This document shows positions 10,731 to 21,736 of a DNA stretch of 64,000 nt, piece by piece. Source of the DNA: Furcasterigmium furcatum (Eukaryota; Ascomycota; Sordariomycetes; Glomerellales; Plectosphaerellaceae); NCBI GenBank assembly GCA_001599815.1, contig BCIA01000005.1, forward strand, positions 661,088 through 725,087, read 5' to 3'. The notes beneath the pieces are model-generated. The model made no database searches. It saw nothing but the letters and a program-made list of their open reading frames with translations, and had not been told where the DNA came from. Every line of letters starts with the position of its first letter. The stretch's first letter is position 1. A program made the translations under genes and the position numbers.

Positions 10731-11418
10731 AGACATATCATCCGCGGCGTAGACAGGTGAGGCGAAAGGTACCCCTGGTCAGGGCGTAATAGGCGGCATC
10801 GCCGCTGAAAGTGTAGGATACGGACCGGTGGGAGCCATTTTGGGACTTTGCGCATCATCGGATACAGACAGCGCAACAGATTGGGCGCGTCATATCACAT
10901 ACCTAGACTAGGAAGAAATGCACTCTCTTCTCCGAATAACATCTCCAAATCATCGTGACCAAGTTATAAATAAACAGTATAAGATCACGAAAAACTAAAC
11001 ATATTCAGAGCACACTGCTCAACAACTCACGGATTGTCGTTAGTGTCGTTCGTAGACAAGTACATCAAGGGCTGCAGCCATTTGGCCAGACGTCTCAGAA
11101 ATATTGATTAACTAGCCCCTCTTCCAAGACGCCCTTCTCCAGAGCCGTCACGAGGCCGTTGACACTGAGACATAATCTTATGATATATACATAACTCGCG
11201 GCGGCCCAGAACCCCCGGGGGCCGCGAGCTGCTGACTGCTCTGCCGTGGCGGAACAAAATCTTCATACAAACCCGTGTTCATGGCTTAGCATGTTCGCGT
11301 ACTCATTACTCCTCTTCGGCCGTCGCCGTGAACCTCGACGCCCCGTCCCGGTCGGTCCAGAAACACCAAACAGGCTCGCTTCGCCAATGCACTCACAAAC
11401 GCAACGCGCTCAGCTACA
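10731..11418. other. convergent spacer, 0.7 kb
   Basis: 3' regions of the small membrane protein and of AKR1. It is AT-richer around 10960-11000 and no gene is seen. Confidence 0.4.
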
Positions 11419-13827
11419 CTACACCTCCTCCGCGGCGACAGCTTCGTACCCGCCGCGCCTCCTGCCGCGCCCGATGTCCATGGCGCGAGGGCTCTCGTAG
11501 ATGGCGGCGTAGTTGATGGGGTCTCCGCCCAGCACGGCCGTGCCGTTGTCGCGCCTGCCGAACAGCGGGGCCGGGTCGCACCAGAAGTCGCGGCAGTTGG
11601 CGATGACGCCACGGGAGTACGGGTTCTTCTTCTTCCTGCGCGCGTTCTTCGCGCCGCCGGTGGCGGCGCCCCGCCCGCGGACGGTCTCCAGGAAGGGCTC
11701 CACGCCGAGGAGGCGCGCCACCTGCTTGAGGAACCCGCCGCGGTGGGCGTGCTTGTGGCCGCCAGCGCCGGGAGGAACGCTGCCGTCGGGAGCGGCCAGG
11801 GCGGCCTGGACTGGGTCGAGGGGTGTACCCGTCGAAGTGAAGGCCGACGTGGGGGCGCCATCCTGGATGCCGTACATGTTCTCGAACGTCGTCATGGCAC
11901 GCGAGACCTGGACGAACTGGACGAAGAGCAACATGCTGACCCACGTGAGCTGGAGGGAAGCCCAGACCACGAGCAGGGCCGAGTAAGCGTCCGCGTTGAC
12001 GATCTTGCACAGCGAGGGGCTGAGAATGCTGCAGCTGTCCGAGGCATCGGCCGAGTACTCGGATAGGTCTGAAGGTCAGCGAATGGTCCGTGATGGCCGG
12101 AGGGCCCGAGCTTACAATAGTACATCAGCCAGTCGTAGAAGACGATGCTCACGGTGAGGCTGATCAGATAGAAGAAGAAGTGGCGGTGGTTGTTGACGCC
12201 GATGCAGTTGTACACCCAGGGGCAATGGCTACGGGGTATTAGTACAGAGGGCGCGAGCCACGGATCGCGAGGCAAACTTACTGGTCATGTTTGGCGACGC
12301 ACCGCTGGCACTGCTTGCAATGCTTGCTGCGCAACGGCGTCCTGATCATGCAGGTCACGCAAAAGTTGTACTCGTCAAACTTCCAGAGCTTCAGAAGCTC
12401 GTCGATGACGGCCTTTTGCTCTGCGATGCCGTTCATCTTGGGGACAAAGCCAGGGTCGTGGACCATGCTCGTAGCGTAGAAATAGGCAGTTGAGGCCATC
12501 ATCGCGCCGAAGATTATGTTCAGCCACCAATGGGGGTTTGTGGGTGCTAGAAGCCGTCAGCACGAGAAGAAGGCGATAACATCCCGCGGCGATGCAACGT
12601 ACAGGTTGAGAATGTTGTGTGTGGGAGGAGCGTAAAGATCCAATTCCAGGTCACGAGGAAGAGAGATGCCGCAAATACGCCGGTCATGTAGGGCTATTCA
12701 TCCGGTCAGCTTGATTCAAGGGCAGGAGGTCCCGCACAACGTACCGTCTTGTGGAAGTGTCTCATGCCAGGCGGCGCATGCTCCAGGACCCTCGAGGCGC
12801 ACCATTGCAGGGCGTAACCGACGACGACCGCGAGGAAGAGACCGACGAGGACGGGCAAGCCTGCCAGGATGTGCAGCAGAACCCAAAGTGTCAAGAACGG
12901 CCACAGGAACAGGAACTTGGTCACGAATCCCTTCTTGTCCTGGCGCAGGTACTTGGCCCCGGGGAAATGCGGCTCGATAGGGTTTGCGTCCTCGTCGTAG
13001 CCGCACTCCTTCAGCGCGCGGTGCCAGGCGCCGGAAGTGTTGAGCTCGTTGGCGGTCAGCGCGGGCGTCTTGCCCGTGTCCGTCTTGGCGAACCGGTCGG
13101 AGCCGTACTCGATGAGCTTCTGGATGCAGGGCGTCGATCCTTTCACCAGAGCCCAGTGCAGTGCCGTGAACCCTTGCTCGTCCTTGGCGTGGACGCTGGC
13201 GCCCCAGCGCAGGAAGACGTCGACACATTGAGGGTATCCCTTATAAGCAGACCACATGAGGCCCGTGTGCCCAAACGTGTCGATGACGTCGACCGGGATG
13301 CCCTGGTGCAGCAGAAGGACGATCAGGAGAACGTTCCCGTTGAAGGTAGAGATGTGTAGCGTGTTGTAGCCCTGGGCGTCACTGATCAGGGGGTCTGCGC
13401 CGTGCTGGAGCAGGAGGTTGACGGTGTAGTAGTGGCAGCGTTGGGCGGCCCATTGGAGGGGCGTGGCGACGGACTCGCCGCCCTTTCTGTTGATCTCGGC
13501 GCCGTGTTCGATCAGGAACTTGCACATGGCGTACTGGTTGTTAATGGCCGCCCAGTGCAGCGGCGTGATGCCCTCGTCGTCGCTGTACGTCGCATCGAAC
13601 TCGCCGGACTCGAAGAGCTTCTCCATGCCGCCGACGTCGCCGACTCTTGCCAGCTGCATGATGTCGTTTTCCGCCGGCTGTGCCCGCGCATCTCCTACTG
13701 CTCCCATCTCCATGTCGTTGTTGAGGGCCGGGGCAGCGGCGGTGGACTTGGTCGAGGGCTGGATCGGAAGTGCCGGGGCCCCTGTGCCGGCGGAGGAGTG
13801 CGGCAGCGCCGGGTCGGGACTGGACAT
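11419..13827 (-). CDS. AKR1: ankyrin-repeat DHHC palmitoyltransferase AKR1
   Basis: Exons (minus strand) are 13827-12745, 12693-12603, 12546-12282, 12228-12116 and 12068-11419; the product is 733 residues. It is a Golgi/endosomal S-acyltransferase that adds palmitate to cysteines of peripheral membrane proteins. Residues about 60-270 are six ankyrin repeats (GITPLHWAAINNQYAMCKFL, ATPLQWAAQRCHYYTVNLLL and so on). Then come two close transmembrane helices (FLFLWPFLTLWVLL), two more, and the cysteine-rich DHHC domain (TCMIRTPLRSKHCKQCQRCV). The catalytic DHHC is created exactly at the exon 3/4 junction, which confirms that splice. Further helices and a Lys/Arg-rich tail follow. The start MSSPDPAL was chosen because it opens the usual acidic N-tail; an upstream in-frame Met codon is less likely. 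The gene is divergent from SRP receptor beta. Confidence 0.93.
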
Positions 13828-14667
13828 TGAAAAATGAAGATTTGCGAGCGCAGCTGGTAAATGGTGTCGTCTCGAGGCTGGGGTATGCTGCAAGCTTCCA
13901 CGCTCTTGAGGTCAATTCCTGCAGCTGGGATGCTTCGTCCGGTTCGAGGGCGCGCGTCGTCCTTGGAGCTCGGAATATTCGGGGCGACGGCGCGTAGGTA
14001 TATCGTTGTTGGATCGCGTCTCGGTGCTATTGCAGTTTCATGACGGTTCCCCTGTATACTGAACGATTGAAAGAACGCCAAATGCAAGCGCAATGCAAGG
14101 ACAAGAGGGTGAAAAGAGGGAGTACGAGGATGAAATTGCGGTTTCGTCAGCCGTTGAGCTCGGCGATGCAGCCAAAGTCGACGACGACCAACTTCACTGG
14201 TCCATGCGGGCCGGAAGTGGCTACCTCGAGCGGCTGAGCCACCTCCCAGCAGGGCTGTCCAATCAGGCGTCCCGGAGACATATGATGATGCGGCGCAGGC
14301 GCACGCGAGCCACGGCAGAATGTGAAGCTCAGGCCACCTCACCTGCTGGAGCGGCCGAATTCCCCAGGGTTCTATCGGCGTTCTAGGGGCCCTCAGGGGC
14401 TCTAATCGCAAGCTGTCTGCCCCACCTCGCCGTCCCCATGAGGAAGGTTGTCAAGCTCCAGCATCACCAACGCCAAGGGGCCAGAATCGGGCAATCTCTT
14501 CCACTCGCAATCACCATCTCGCAGGTGTCTTTAAGTACGACCTGCCCGCCGCCAACTCGACACCGTGCTCGCCAGCTGTTCCGATCTCTCTCCCTCCCCC
14601 TTCCGAACAGTCAATCCCGCCCCCAATTACGTTGCTCCCGCAGTCGCTCCCGCCGCCTCTGCCCACC
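13828..14667. other. bidirectional promoter between AKR1 and SRP receptor beta
   Basis: An 840-base head-to-head spacer with pyrimidine-rich stretches at 14560-14660 just before the + strand start. No additional gene is supported. Confidence 0.5.
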
Positions 14668-15567
14668 ATGGAGTTCCTCAAGGGCCTCATCGACTGGGCC
14701 ATGACGCCGTCGATGTCCCTCTTCTTCATCGGCTTCGTCCTCATCATGTTCGTGCCGGTCCTCATGCACACCGTCCTCGTCGCGCGCGCCGAAGCCGACC
14801 AGCCCTTCGTCCTCGTCGCCGGGCCCTCCCAGTCCGGCAAGACCGCCTTCGCCCACCTCCTCGAGAACGGCTTCTTCCCGCAGTTGAACTTCGTCTCCCA
14901 GGTGCCCCAGAACATCCAGCTCACGGCCTCCCGCGACGGCGACTTCAAGGACTCCTTCCAGGCCAACCGCGACGACACCACCGGCACCCACACAAAGTTC
15001 ATCCTCACCGACACCCCCGGCCACGGCAAGCTGCGCAACAAGGCCCTGACCAAGATCGCCAACGGCTCCGGCAGCAACGCAAAGGCCAGCCTCAAGTCCG
15101 TCGTCTTCATGGTCGACGCCGCCGCCCTCGGCGAGCAGGAGGTCCTCGCCGACTCGGCCGCCTACCTCTACGACATCCTCCTCACCCTCCAGAAGGCCTC
15201 CATCCGCAAGGCCAAGGGCGGCGCGAAGCAGGACTCGCGGGGCGTCCCCGTCCTCATCGCCGCCAACAAGCTCGACCTCTTCACCGCCCTCCCCGGCACC
15301 GTCGTCAAGACGAGCCTCGAGGCCGAGATCACCCGCATCCGCAACTCAAAGAGCAGGGGCCTCCTCGACTCGGGCGTCGGCACCGACGAGATCGGCTCCG
15401 AGGAGAAGGACGACTGGCTGGGCGAGTACGGCTCCAAGAAGTTCCTCTTCTCGCAGCTGGCCGAGTTCGACATCGAGGTCGACGTCATCGCCGGCAACGT
15501 CAAGGCCAAGGAGAACGAGGGCCCCGGCGTCGAGAAGTGGTGGCAGTGGATCGCCTACAGGGTATGA
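14668..15567 (+). CDS. SRP102: signal recognition particle receptor subunit beta
   Basis: An intronless 299-residue GTPase of the ER membrane. It anchors the SRP receptor alpha subunit and regulates docking of ribosome-SRP complexes. A membrane helix at about 10-35 (MSLFFIGFVLIMFVPVLM) is followed by the G domain. The P-loop is GPSQSGKTAF near residue 52, G3 is DTPGHGKL and G4 is NKLD. The family-typical ending is VEKWWQWIAYRV. The start MEFLKGL was chosen over an in-frame upstream ATG at 14632 because it has the strong CCACCATGG context and gives the usual short lumenal N-tail. The length agrees with fungal orthologues. Confidence 0.92.
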   Translation: MEFLKGLIDWAMTPSMSLFFIGFVLIMFVPVLMHTVLVARAEADQPFVLVAGPSQSGKTAFAHLLENGFFPQLNFVSQVPQNIQLTASRDGDFKDSFQANRDDTTGTHTKFILTDTPGHGKLRNKALTKIANGSGSNAKASLKSVVFMVDAAALGEQEVLADSAAYLYDILLTLQKASIRKAKGGAKQDSRGVPVLIAANKLDLFTALPGTVVKTSLEAEITRIRNSKSRGLLDSGVGTDEIGSEEKDDWLGEYGSKKFLFSQLAEFDIEVDVIAGNVKAKENEGPGVEKWWQWIAYRV

Positions 15568-15857
15568 GGGGAAACACCTGTCTGGGCCAACCGTACATTT
15601 AATGATAATACATTCACATGCGCGAACTGCAGCGGCTGGTGATCATGTCTGATGTCTTATGTGATTATCGGTTGCCCTGTCTGATACGTAGATGTTGAGT
15701 CTACAGCTCGTGATACCCTGAAAAAGGCCAGTTGATGCGGCCTGAGACTCCAACCCATGCTATGCCTGCCCACCATGTGCGAAAGAAAATCCGGTCAACG
15801 CCAGCCCCGTCCCTGATTCATCAGTCCCCCTGCTTCCCAGCCATGTAAACCCCGACC

Positions 15858-17476
15858 TCAAAGCTGCTTGTTGACCATCCAGGTGAGGAGATCCACCTTG
15901 GTGACGACGGCGATGGGCTTGGACAGCGCCTTGGAGCTGGGGTCGGCCTTCTCGGTGACGACGGCGGCGCTGTTCCACTCGAAGAACTTCTTCAGGGCCG
16001 TCAGGGGCGTGTCGATGGTGATCTCGACAAACTGCCTCTTCTTGCCGGCCTGCTTGTCGTAGCTGGTCTGCCTGGGGTCGGTGACGACCTCGTCCAGGCG
16101 GCCAAAGTCGAACATGACGCTGCTGACGGGGCTGTCGCCGTTGGCGCGGCCGGAGGAGAGGAAGCTGAGCAGGTTTCCGAGGGTGACGAGGCCGACGAGC
16201 CTGCCGCCGTTGGGCGACAGGACGGGCAGCTGGTCGAAGCCCTTGTCGCGCATGATCTCGATAGCCTCGGCGCAGGGGCTGGTGCTGACCACGGACATGA
16301 CCGGCTTGAGACGGAGAGCCCGGATGGTCTCGCCCTCGAGGGGGTCGGTCTTGGACTTGTCTGCGTGAGTCTCGGCCTCGAGGCCATTGACCTCGGGCAG
16401 CAGGTGGTTGGCGGCCAGCCAGTCGTCGTCGGCGAACTTGGACAGGTAGCTGCGAATGCTATCGGGAAGGATGACGACGACAGTGTCGCCCTTGCCAAGG
16501 CCAAGATCCTTAACGGCGCGGATGGCAGCGGCCATGGCCGAGCCGGAGCTACCGCCGACGAGGAGGCCCTCCTCCGCAATCAGCCTCCGGGCAAGCTGGA
16601 AGGACTCGCGATCGTCCGTCTTGTACCACTTGTCGACGATCTCGCGGTCGAGGACGTCGGGGATGAAGTCATAGCCAATGCCCTCGACCTTGTAGCCCTC
16701 GTTGGCGTGGTCGACGTTCAGCGCCTCGGGGAGAGCAAGAATGCTGCCCTGCGGATCTGCCGCAACGATCTTGACATCCTTGCTGTGCTTGCGAATGCCC
16801 CTCGCCAGGCCCGTGATGGTGCCGCCCGTGCCCGCTCCGGCAACCACAGCGGACACCTTGCCGCCGGTCTGCGTCCAGATCTCCTCGGCGGTGCCGAACT
16901 CGTGGGCGAGAGGGTTATCGAGGTTGCTGTACTGGTCGAGGATGTGGGCGTTGGGGATCTCCTTCTCGAGGCGGCGCGCAACGCCAATGTGAGACTCGGG
17001 ACTGTCCCAGGCGGCCTGGGTCGGGGTACGGATGATGGTGGCCCCGAGGGCACGCAGCACGGAGACCTTCTCGGCGGACATCTTCTCGGGGAGGGTAATG
17101 ATGGTCTTGTAGCCCTTGATGGCACCGACGAGGGCAAGGCCAATGCCGCTGTATGGCAGAGGAGTCAGCGAATCGATCAAGTCGTGCGGTTTTCACTTGA
17201 GAGCACTTACGTGTTGCCACTGGTAGGTTCAATGAGGGTGTCACCGGGCTTGATGCGGCCGCTCTTCTCAGCCTCCTCGACCATGCGCAGCGCGATCCTG
17301 TCCTTGACGCTGCCGCCGGTGTTGAAAAGCTCGACCTTGGCCCAGATCTCGCATTCGATTCCCAGGCTCTGGGGGATCTTGTTGAGGCGAACGAGCGGGG
17401 TGTTGCCGATGAGCTCAGTTGCGGACAGGGCGGTGGGAGCCACCCGGCTGGCGGGGATGGATTTGACGTCCGCCAT
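15858..17476 (-). CDS. CYS4: cystathionine beta-synthase
   Basis: Exons 17476-17211 and 17148-15858 (minus strand) give 518 residues. It condenses serine and homocysteine into cystathionine, the first step of transsulfuration, in the cytosol. The PLP-fold catalytic domain has the Schiff-base lysine in NTGGSVKDRIA, the substrate loop PTSGNTG (spanning the intron), and the phosphate-binding loop GAGTGGTITG. A pair of regulatory CBS domains fills the C-terminal third (MSVVSTSPCAEAIEIMRDKG and a second, diverged copy). As in yeast, the N-terminal haem-binding extension of animal enzymes is absent. The single 62-nt intron splits the TSGNTG motif. Start MADVKSIP. Confidence 0.95.
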
Positions 17477-17867
17477 TGTGTAGAAATTCCAGTGTCGTCG
17501 AGTTTGCGGGAGGGAAGTTAGAGAGAGAGATGGCGACACTGAGGAATTGGACGACGAATGTTTTAGTTCGAGTCCACCTCAGTCAGCGGCAGCAGCAGGA
17601 GCGAGCGAGTGGCCACATGTGATGGCGCAATCTTTTTTCGACTGGAAGTTCTAGAAGGGTTTNCCCCGCCAAACCCGAAGCTAACCGGCCTATTTATGCT
17701 GGCCAAGCCTCTGTTACGTAGGAGCTGCGTTCGTCCACGTCCAAATGAGGAATGTGTTAATAAATCACCACAATTCTTTCTCGTTCACCCGTCAACTGGA
17801 ATCATCCGAGCCATGGAAATATGCTATTATGTGAGAAACCGAGGGTTTCCGCCTCGGACGAAGACAT
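17477..17867. other. spacer upstream of CBS
   Basis: It contains a GAGA-rich stretch near 17520 (probably CBS 5' UTR) and one ambiguous base at 17663. No gene is seen. Confidence 0.4.
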
Positions 17868-19114
17868 TTACAGCTTCGCAACCCCGAATCCGTCCCGTCT
17901 GGCCCGCCCAAGCATCGACCTCGAGATGTGCTTGATCGACCGCGCTCCCATCAGCGCCATCGTCCTCCACAGCTCCCGCTCAAGGATGTGAAGCACGGTC
18001 TCGACGCCCTTCTGCCCGTCGTACGCCAGCCCCCACAGCGCAGTACGACCGACGAGGCAGAGGTCGGCCCCCAGGGCGAGCGCCTTGAACACATCCGTGC
18101 CCTTGCTGATGCCCCCGTCGAAGATCACCGGGATCCTGCCGCGCACGGCATCGGCCACTTCCGGCAGGGCCTCGAGGGTGGCCGGCACGCCGTCGAGCTG
18201 CCGACCGCCGTGGTTCGACACGATGATGGCGTCGACGCCGGCTTCAACGGCTTCCAGGGCATCCTCGGACGTCAAGATGCCCTTGAGGATGATCTTCATC
18301 TTTGTCTGAGACCGCAGCCAGGGTATGACCTCGCGCCATTCCAATCCCGCGTCCACGAGGCGGTCCGAGTGCTCCTCGACGACTTTGCGGGCCTCCGCGG
18401 CAGTCTTCGCCTGCAGGAGCAGACGGCCTTTCGATGCGCCGCCGCCCTTGATGGTCGGCAGGTTGGCGATGGCCAGACCCGGTGGCATTTTGAAGGGCTC
18501 GTGATGCTCGGAGAGCCGGTTGCCAATGACGACGGTGTCGACAGTCAGGACGAGGGCCTCGTACCCGGCCTGCTCGGCGCGTTGAATGAGGCCCTTGGTT
18601 GTGTCTCGTGAATAGAGGAAGTAGAGCTGGAACCACGGTGCTGGGTAGCTGTCGTCACGGGGCGTGAGAGCGCTCATGACATCCTCCATGGAAGTCGTGG
18701 CATTGGAAGATAGGATGTAGTTGGAGCCGACCTTGTGGCTGGCCCGGACCACGTCGATCTCTCCGCCGTGGCCGACGAGTTTCTGATAGGCGCTGGGGGC
18801 GATGGCGATGGGGATGTCATATCGTTTGCCGAATATGCTCGTCGAAGTATCAATCTTGGTGACATCTCGTAGGACGCGAGGCCTCAAGAGGATTCTACAC
18901 CCGGCCGTTAGAAAGTCACATCACTCTCGAGAATGGAGCATGTAAGAGGGGAGACTCACTCGTCAAACACCGCTTTGTTCCGACGCGCCGTGTGCTGTTC
19001 GTCGGCTCCATCGGTGTAGTACTTCAGGACCGGCCGTGACAGGCGCGTGGCTGCGATCTTCTCGATCTCGGCGACCGTGACCGGTGCCGACTTTGTGGTT
19101 TTGGGGTCTTCCAT
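17868..19114 (-). CDS. FMN-dependent 2-hydroxyacid oxidase/dehydrogenase
   Basis: Exons 19114-18960 and 18894-17868 (minus strand) give 393 residues. It is an (S)-2-hydroxyacid oxidase of the glycolate oxidase/lactate dehydrogenase fold, oxidising an alpha-hydroxy acid to a 2-oxo acid. The TIM-barrel blocks are IPIAIAPSAYQKLVGHGGE, LSSNATTSMEDV, WFQLYFLYSRD, the catalytic histidine segment SNHGGRQLDG, and FMN phosphate binding in IFDGGISKGTDVFKALALGA. The N-terminal helix YYTDGADEQHTARRN is the family's signature start and lies in exon 1. No cytochrome b5 domain precedes it, so it is not the mitochondrial flavocytochrome b2. The C-terminus (GVAKL) does not end in a classical peroxisomal SKL. 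The physiological substrate is uncertain. Confidence 0.9.
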
Positions 19115-21736
19115 GGTGGAACAACGGCAGGACTAATACAATCGATGAGATGTCACTTAAGAGGAGGACCCCCGGATTCCTAAATAGCGGCAGCACATCA
19201 TCCCCGTCTCCCCCGCGTCCCCAGACGGGCCGGCATCTCTGGTCAGGACGCCGAGATCGATGGGGTTCGATGTACTCGGCTTTCGTTCCCGAGCTCGACA
19301 TTCCCTTCTCCAGGCGTCGGGCGCATCGCGATTGGTCAGCTCTTCGGCCGATGTTGCCGCGTGCCTCGTCGGAAAAACCGCGACACTTCTATTCCGACAC
19401 TTTTATTCCGACACCTCGGATGCTCTGTGAGATGAGCGTTATGTGACAAGGTGCGTAGCATGATTGACGAGGGCGGTCCTGGTACTATATATATGGACAA
19501 CTTCGGTTGTCTTGCATTCTGGGAACAAGGTCATTTCCTTGTAAAAAGCCGGAGTTTCAGTCTATGCTTGCAACTAGGGAGCAACACTGCGACAATGTAA
19601 GGAACTAGGTCGCCCGAGGTCTGAGATCTGGGGAGTTAGTGCAAGCGCACTGGAGAATGTCAAGGAGAAGATAGGTGGCGGCATGGCTGGGGCGCATTGG
19701 AGCCTTGTCTTTGCTTCATCTTTCGAAGACAACCAAGTCCCAGCTGCATATTGGAAATAGGAGAGCAAATTGCTTGCTCCCCAACAATGTTTGGTCAGGC
19801 CGCGACGTCAACTCCTTCGAGTCTGAAGGCCGGCGGGTCAATGGCCGGCGTCCATCCTCCTGCATAACTTGTCCCGCCGGCGCGGCGGCCATTCCCTGCC
19901 AGCCAAGCAGCTAGGAACGAGCCTCAAGCTTCCATATGCAGTCGGTCGCTGCTGTCGGTACCGGCGCTTTGGGACATCACATGTGGGATGGTCGGAGGAG
20001 AGGCTGGGCCCGAGTGTTGATACACAAACGGGATGCCAAGTCTGGCGGACTCGACGAGGACGAAGCTTGATAGGCGAGCAGGCCGCCTGTGCCAGGGTGG
20101 CTGCGAAGCTGAAAGCGGGATGTCTCGCGCAGTTGACAGGACTTCTGCAGAAAGTAGCGCTGCTGGGCCGCCGGCGTCTTGGGAGGGCCATGACTGAGGG
20201 CCGACGGACTGTTGATGATCCTCGTGGGCTCAAGGGTCCTGGCCTGCGGCTGCCACACGCGACACCAACGCGGGGGGCTAAGGATCAGAAGAAATGTCTG
20301 AGACAGGCCCCCCTTCAGCCTTGGATACGGCCTCCAAGATGCCAAGACATGGCGCAACGCCTCCGGCTCTTGTCCAGGTGCAAGGGCGGCGGGATGGATG
20401 GAGGCGTGGGGGAGCGAGGAGGAAGATCAAGCTCAGGCCAATGGACGCGTCGAAGAAGACCCGGGAGGGCCTTTGCTGTCGGAATTACCTAAGGCACTGG
20501 ACAGTGAAAAGAACATGCCATGCGAGAAAAACGTCACGCGAGAACTTCCGGGACCTACCGATGACGGGCAGACTTTTTGTGCTGACCATGGGCCTCATCT
20601 TATTATTTGTATGGCCGGCCGCCGGGTTACGTTTCACGATTTGGCGATATCGACAGGCTCCAGGGAGCTGCTGAACTGACTGACACAAGATGCCAACACC
20701 TTCGAATCGGAATCCGGGGCCCCTGATTGGAGAATGATAAGGTCTGTCCTCCCGAATCGGCTTGGGATCTTGGCGGCCTGCGAGGTCACCCTATCACAGG
20801 GCGGCGTTGTGATGGGCCACGGAGCCTTATCTTTGGGCCACTTGGTGGTTCCCGATCCCGGGAGCGGAGCGCCAGGGGCTTCCCGTGGGACTCCCGACAC
20901 ACATCCGCCCGGCGGCCATCTCACTCGAGCAAGGGCATGGGCGCTGTTGAAGTCCAATACCCAAAGTACCTACTCTCTCACTTACGACTGTAGTATGAAC
21001 TCTCCCAGTGTCGACGGACGCTGTTCTGGTTGGGGAGAAGAGAGTCTGCAAGTAGCGACTCAGGGGTTCAGGGGCTCAGGGCTCCAACCATCAAAGGCCT
21101 CATCCGATCGGCTGGAACTCGAGGGCACCTCTGCCAGGCAAGGCCAGATACCAATGACTTCACAAGGCAGCCCCAAGACGCACCGGCCATCCCTACCAAG
21201 CCCTTGTTTCCGTCCGGTCACCGCGCCATGGCCATGAGCTTGTTTCCCGGTCCCCACGGGTCGTGCATCGCTGCATGGGGTGCGCAACCACGTTTTATCA
21301 CATACAATTGACCTTATCTCTTGGCCAATCCGCGTCCCTCAACCTCTCATTTGGCCGCCCGTAGCCTCTGGATCTGCAGTCTCCGGTCTCGCGCTTGGTC
21401 GTCTGGAATCCAGAACATCAGACTGGCCAAGACAGCCCGGTTACCAAACCAGATGACGCCCAGGGGTTATCGCACCGAAGGCCATGCGCCGCCGGCGGCC
21501 ACCCGTCAGGGTTCTTGTCTTGTCGACCCAGCAGCCGCCGTCGTCGACCGGCCGGCCGGAGAGGAGGACCATGCCCAAGGCCAGGCGGCGCGTGTATCTA
21601 TATAGCTCCGGGAAGCCCTTCGCCTTCATGAGACCCATCATCCGAGCAGAGCAAACACGCGACTGATCGACGGTCTGCTGTCTCACTTGGCCAAGAATCC
21701 TTTTCTACCAACGTTCCGTCGAGTCTTCAGCCAAAC
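19115..21736. other. gene-poor interval, 2.6 kb
   Basis: Divergent upstream region of the hydroxyacid oxidase and the urea symporter. Short frames on both strands overlap each other and show no domains. A TATATATAT-like stretch lies near 19488. I could not build a gene here. Confidence 0.5.
21596..21606 (+). promoter_or_regulatory. TATA-like element of the urea symporter gene
   Basis: TATCTATATAG about 130 bases before the ATG at 21737, a usual spacing for filamentous fungi. Confidence 0.4.

Noticed and set aside
17560..17590. GTTCGAGTCC resembling a tRNA B box
   Set aside because: No matching T-stem, acceptor stem or A box nearby.
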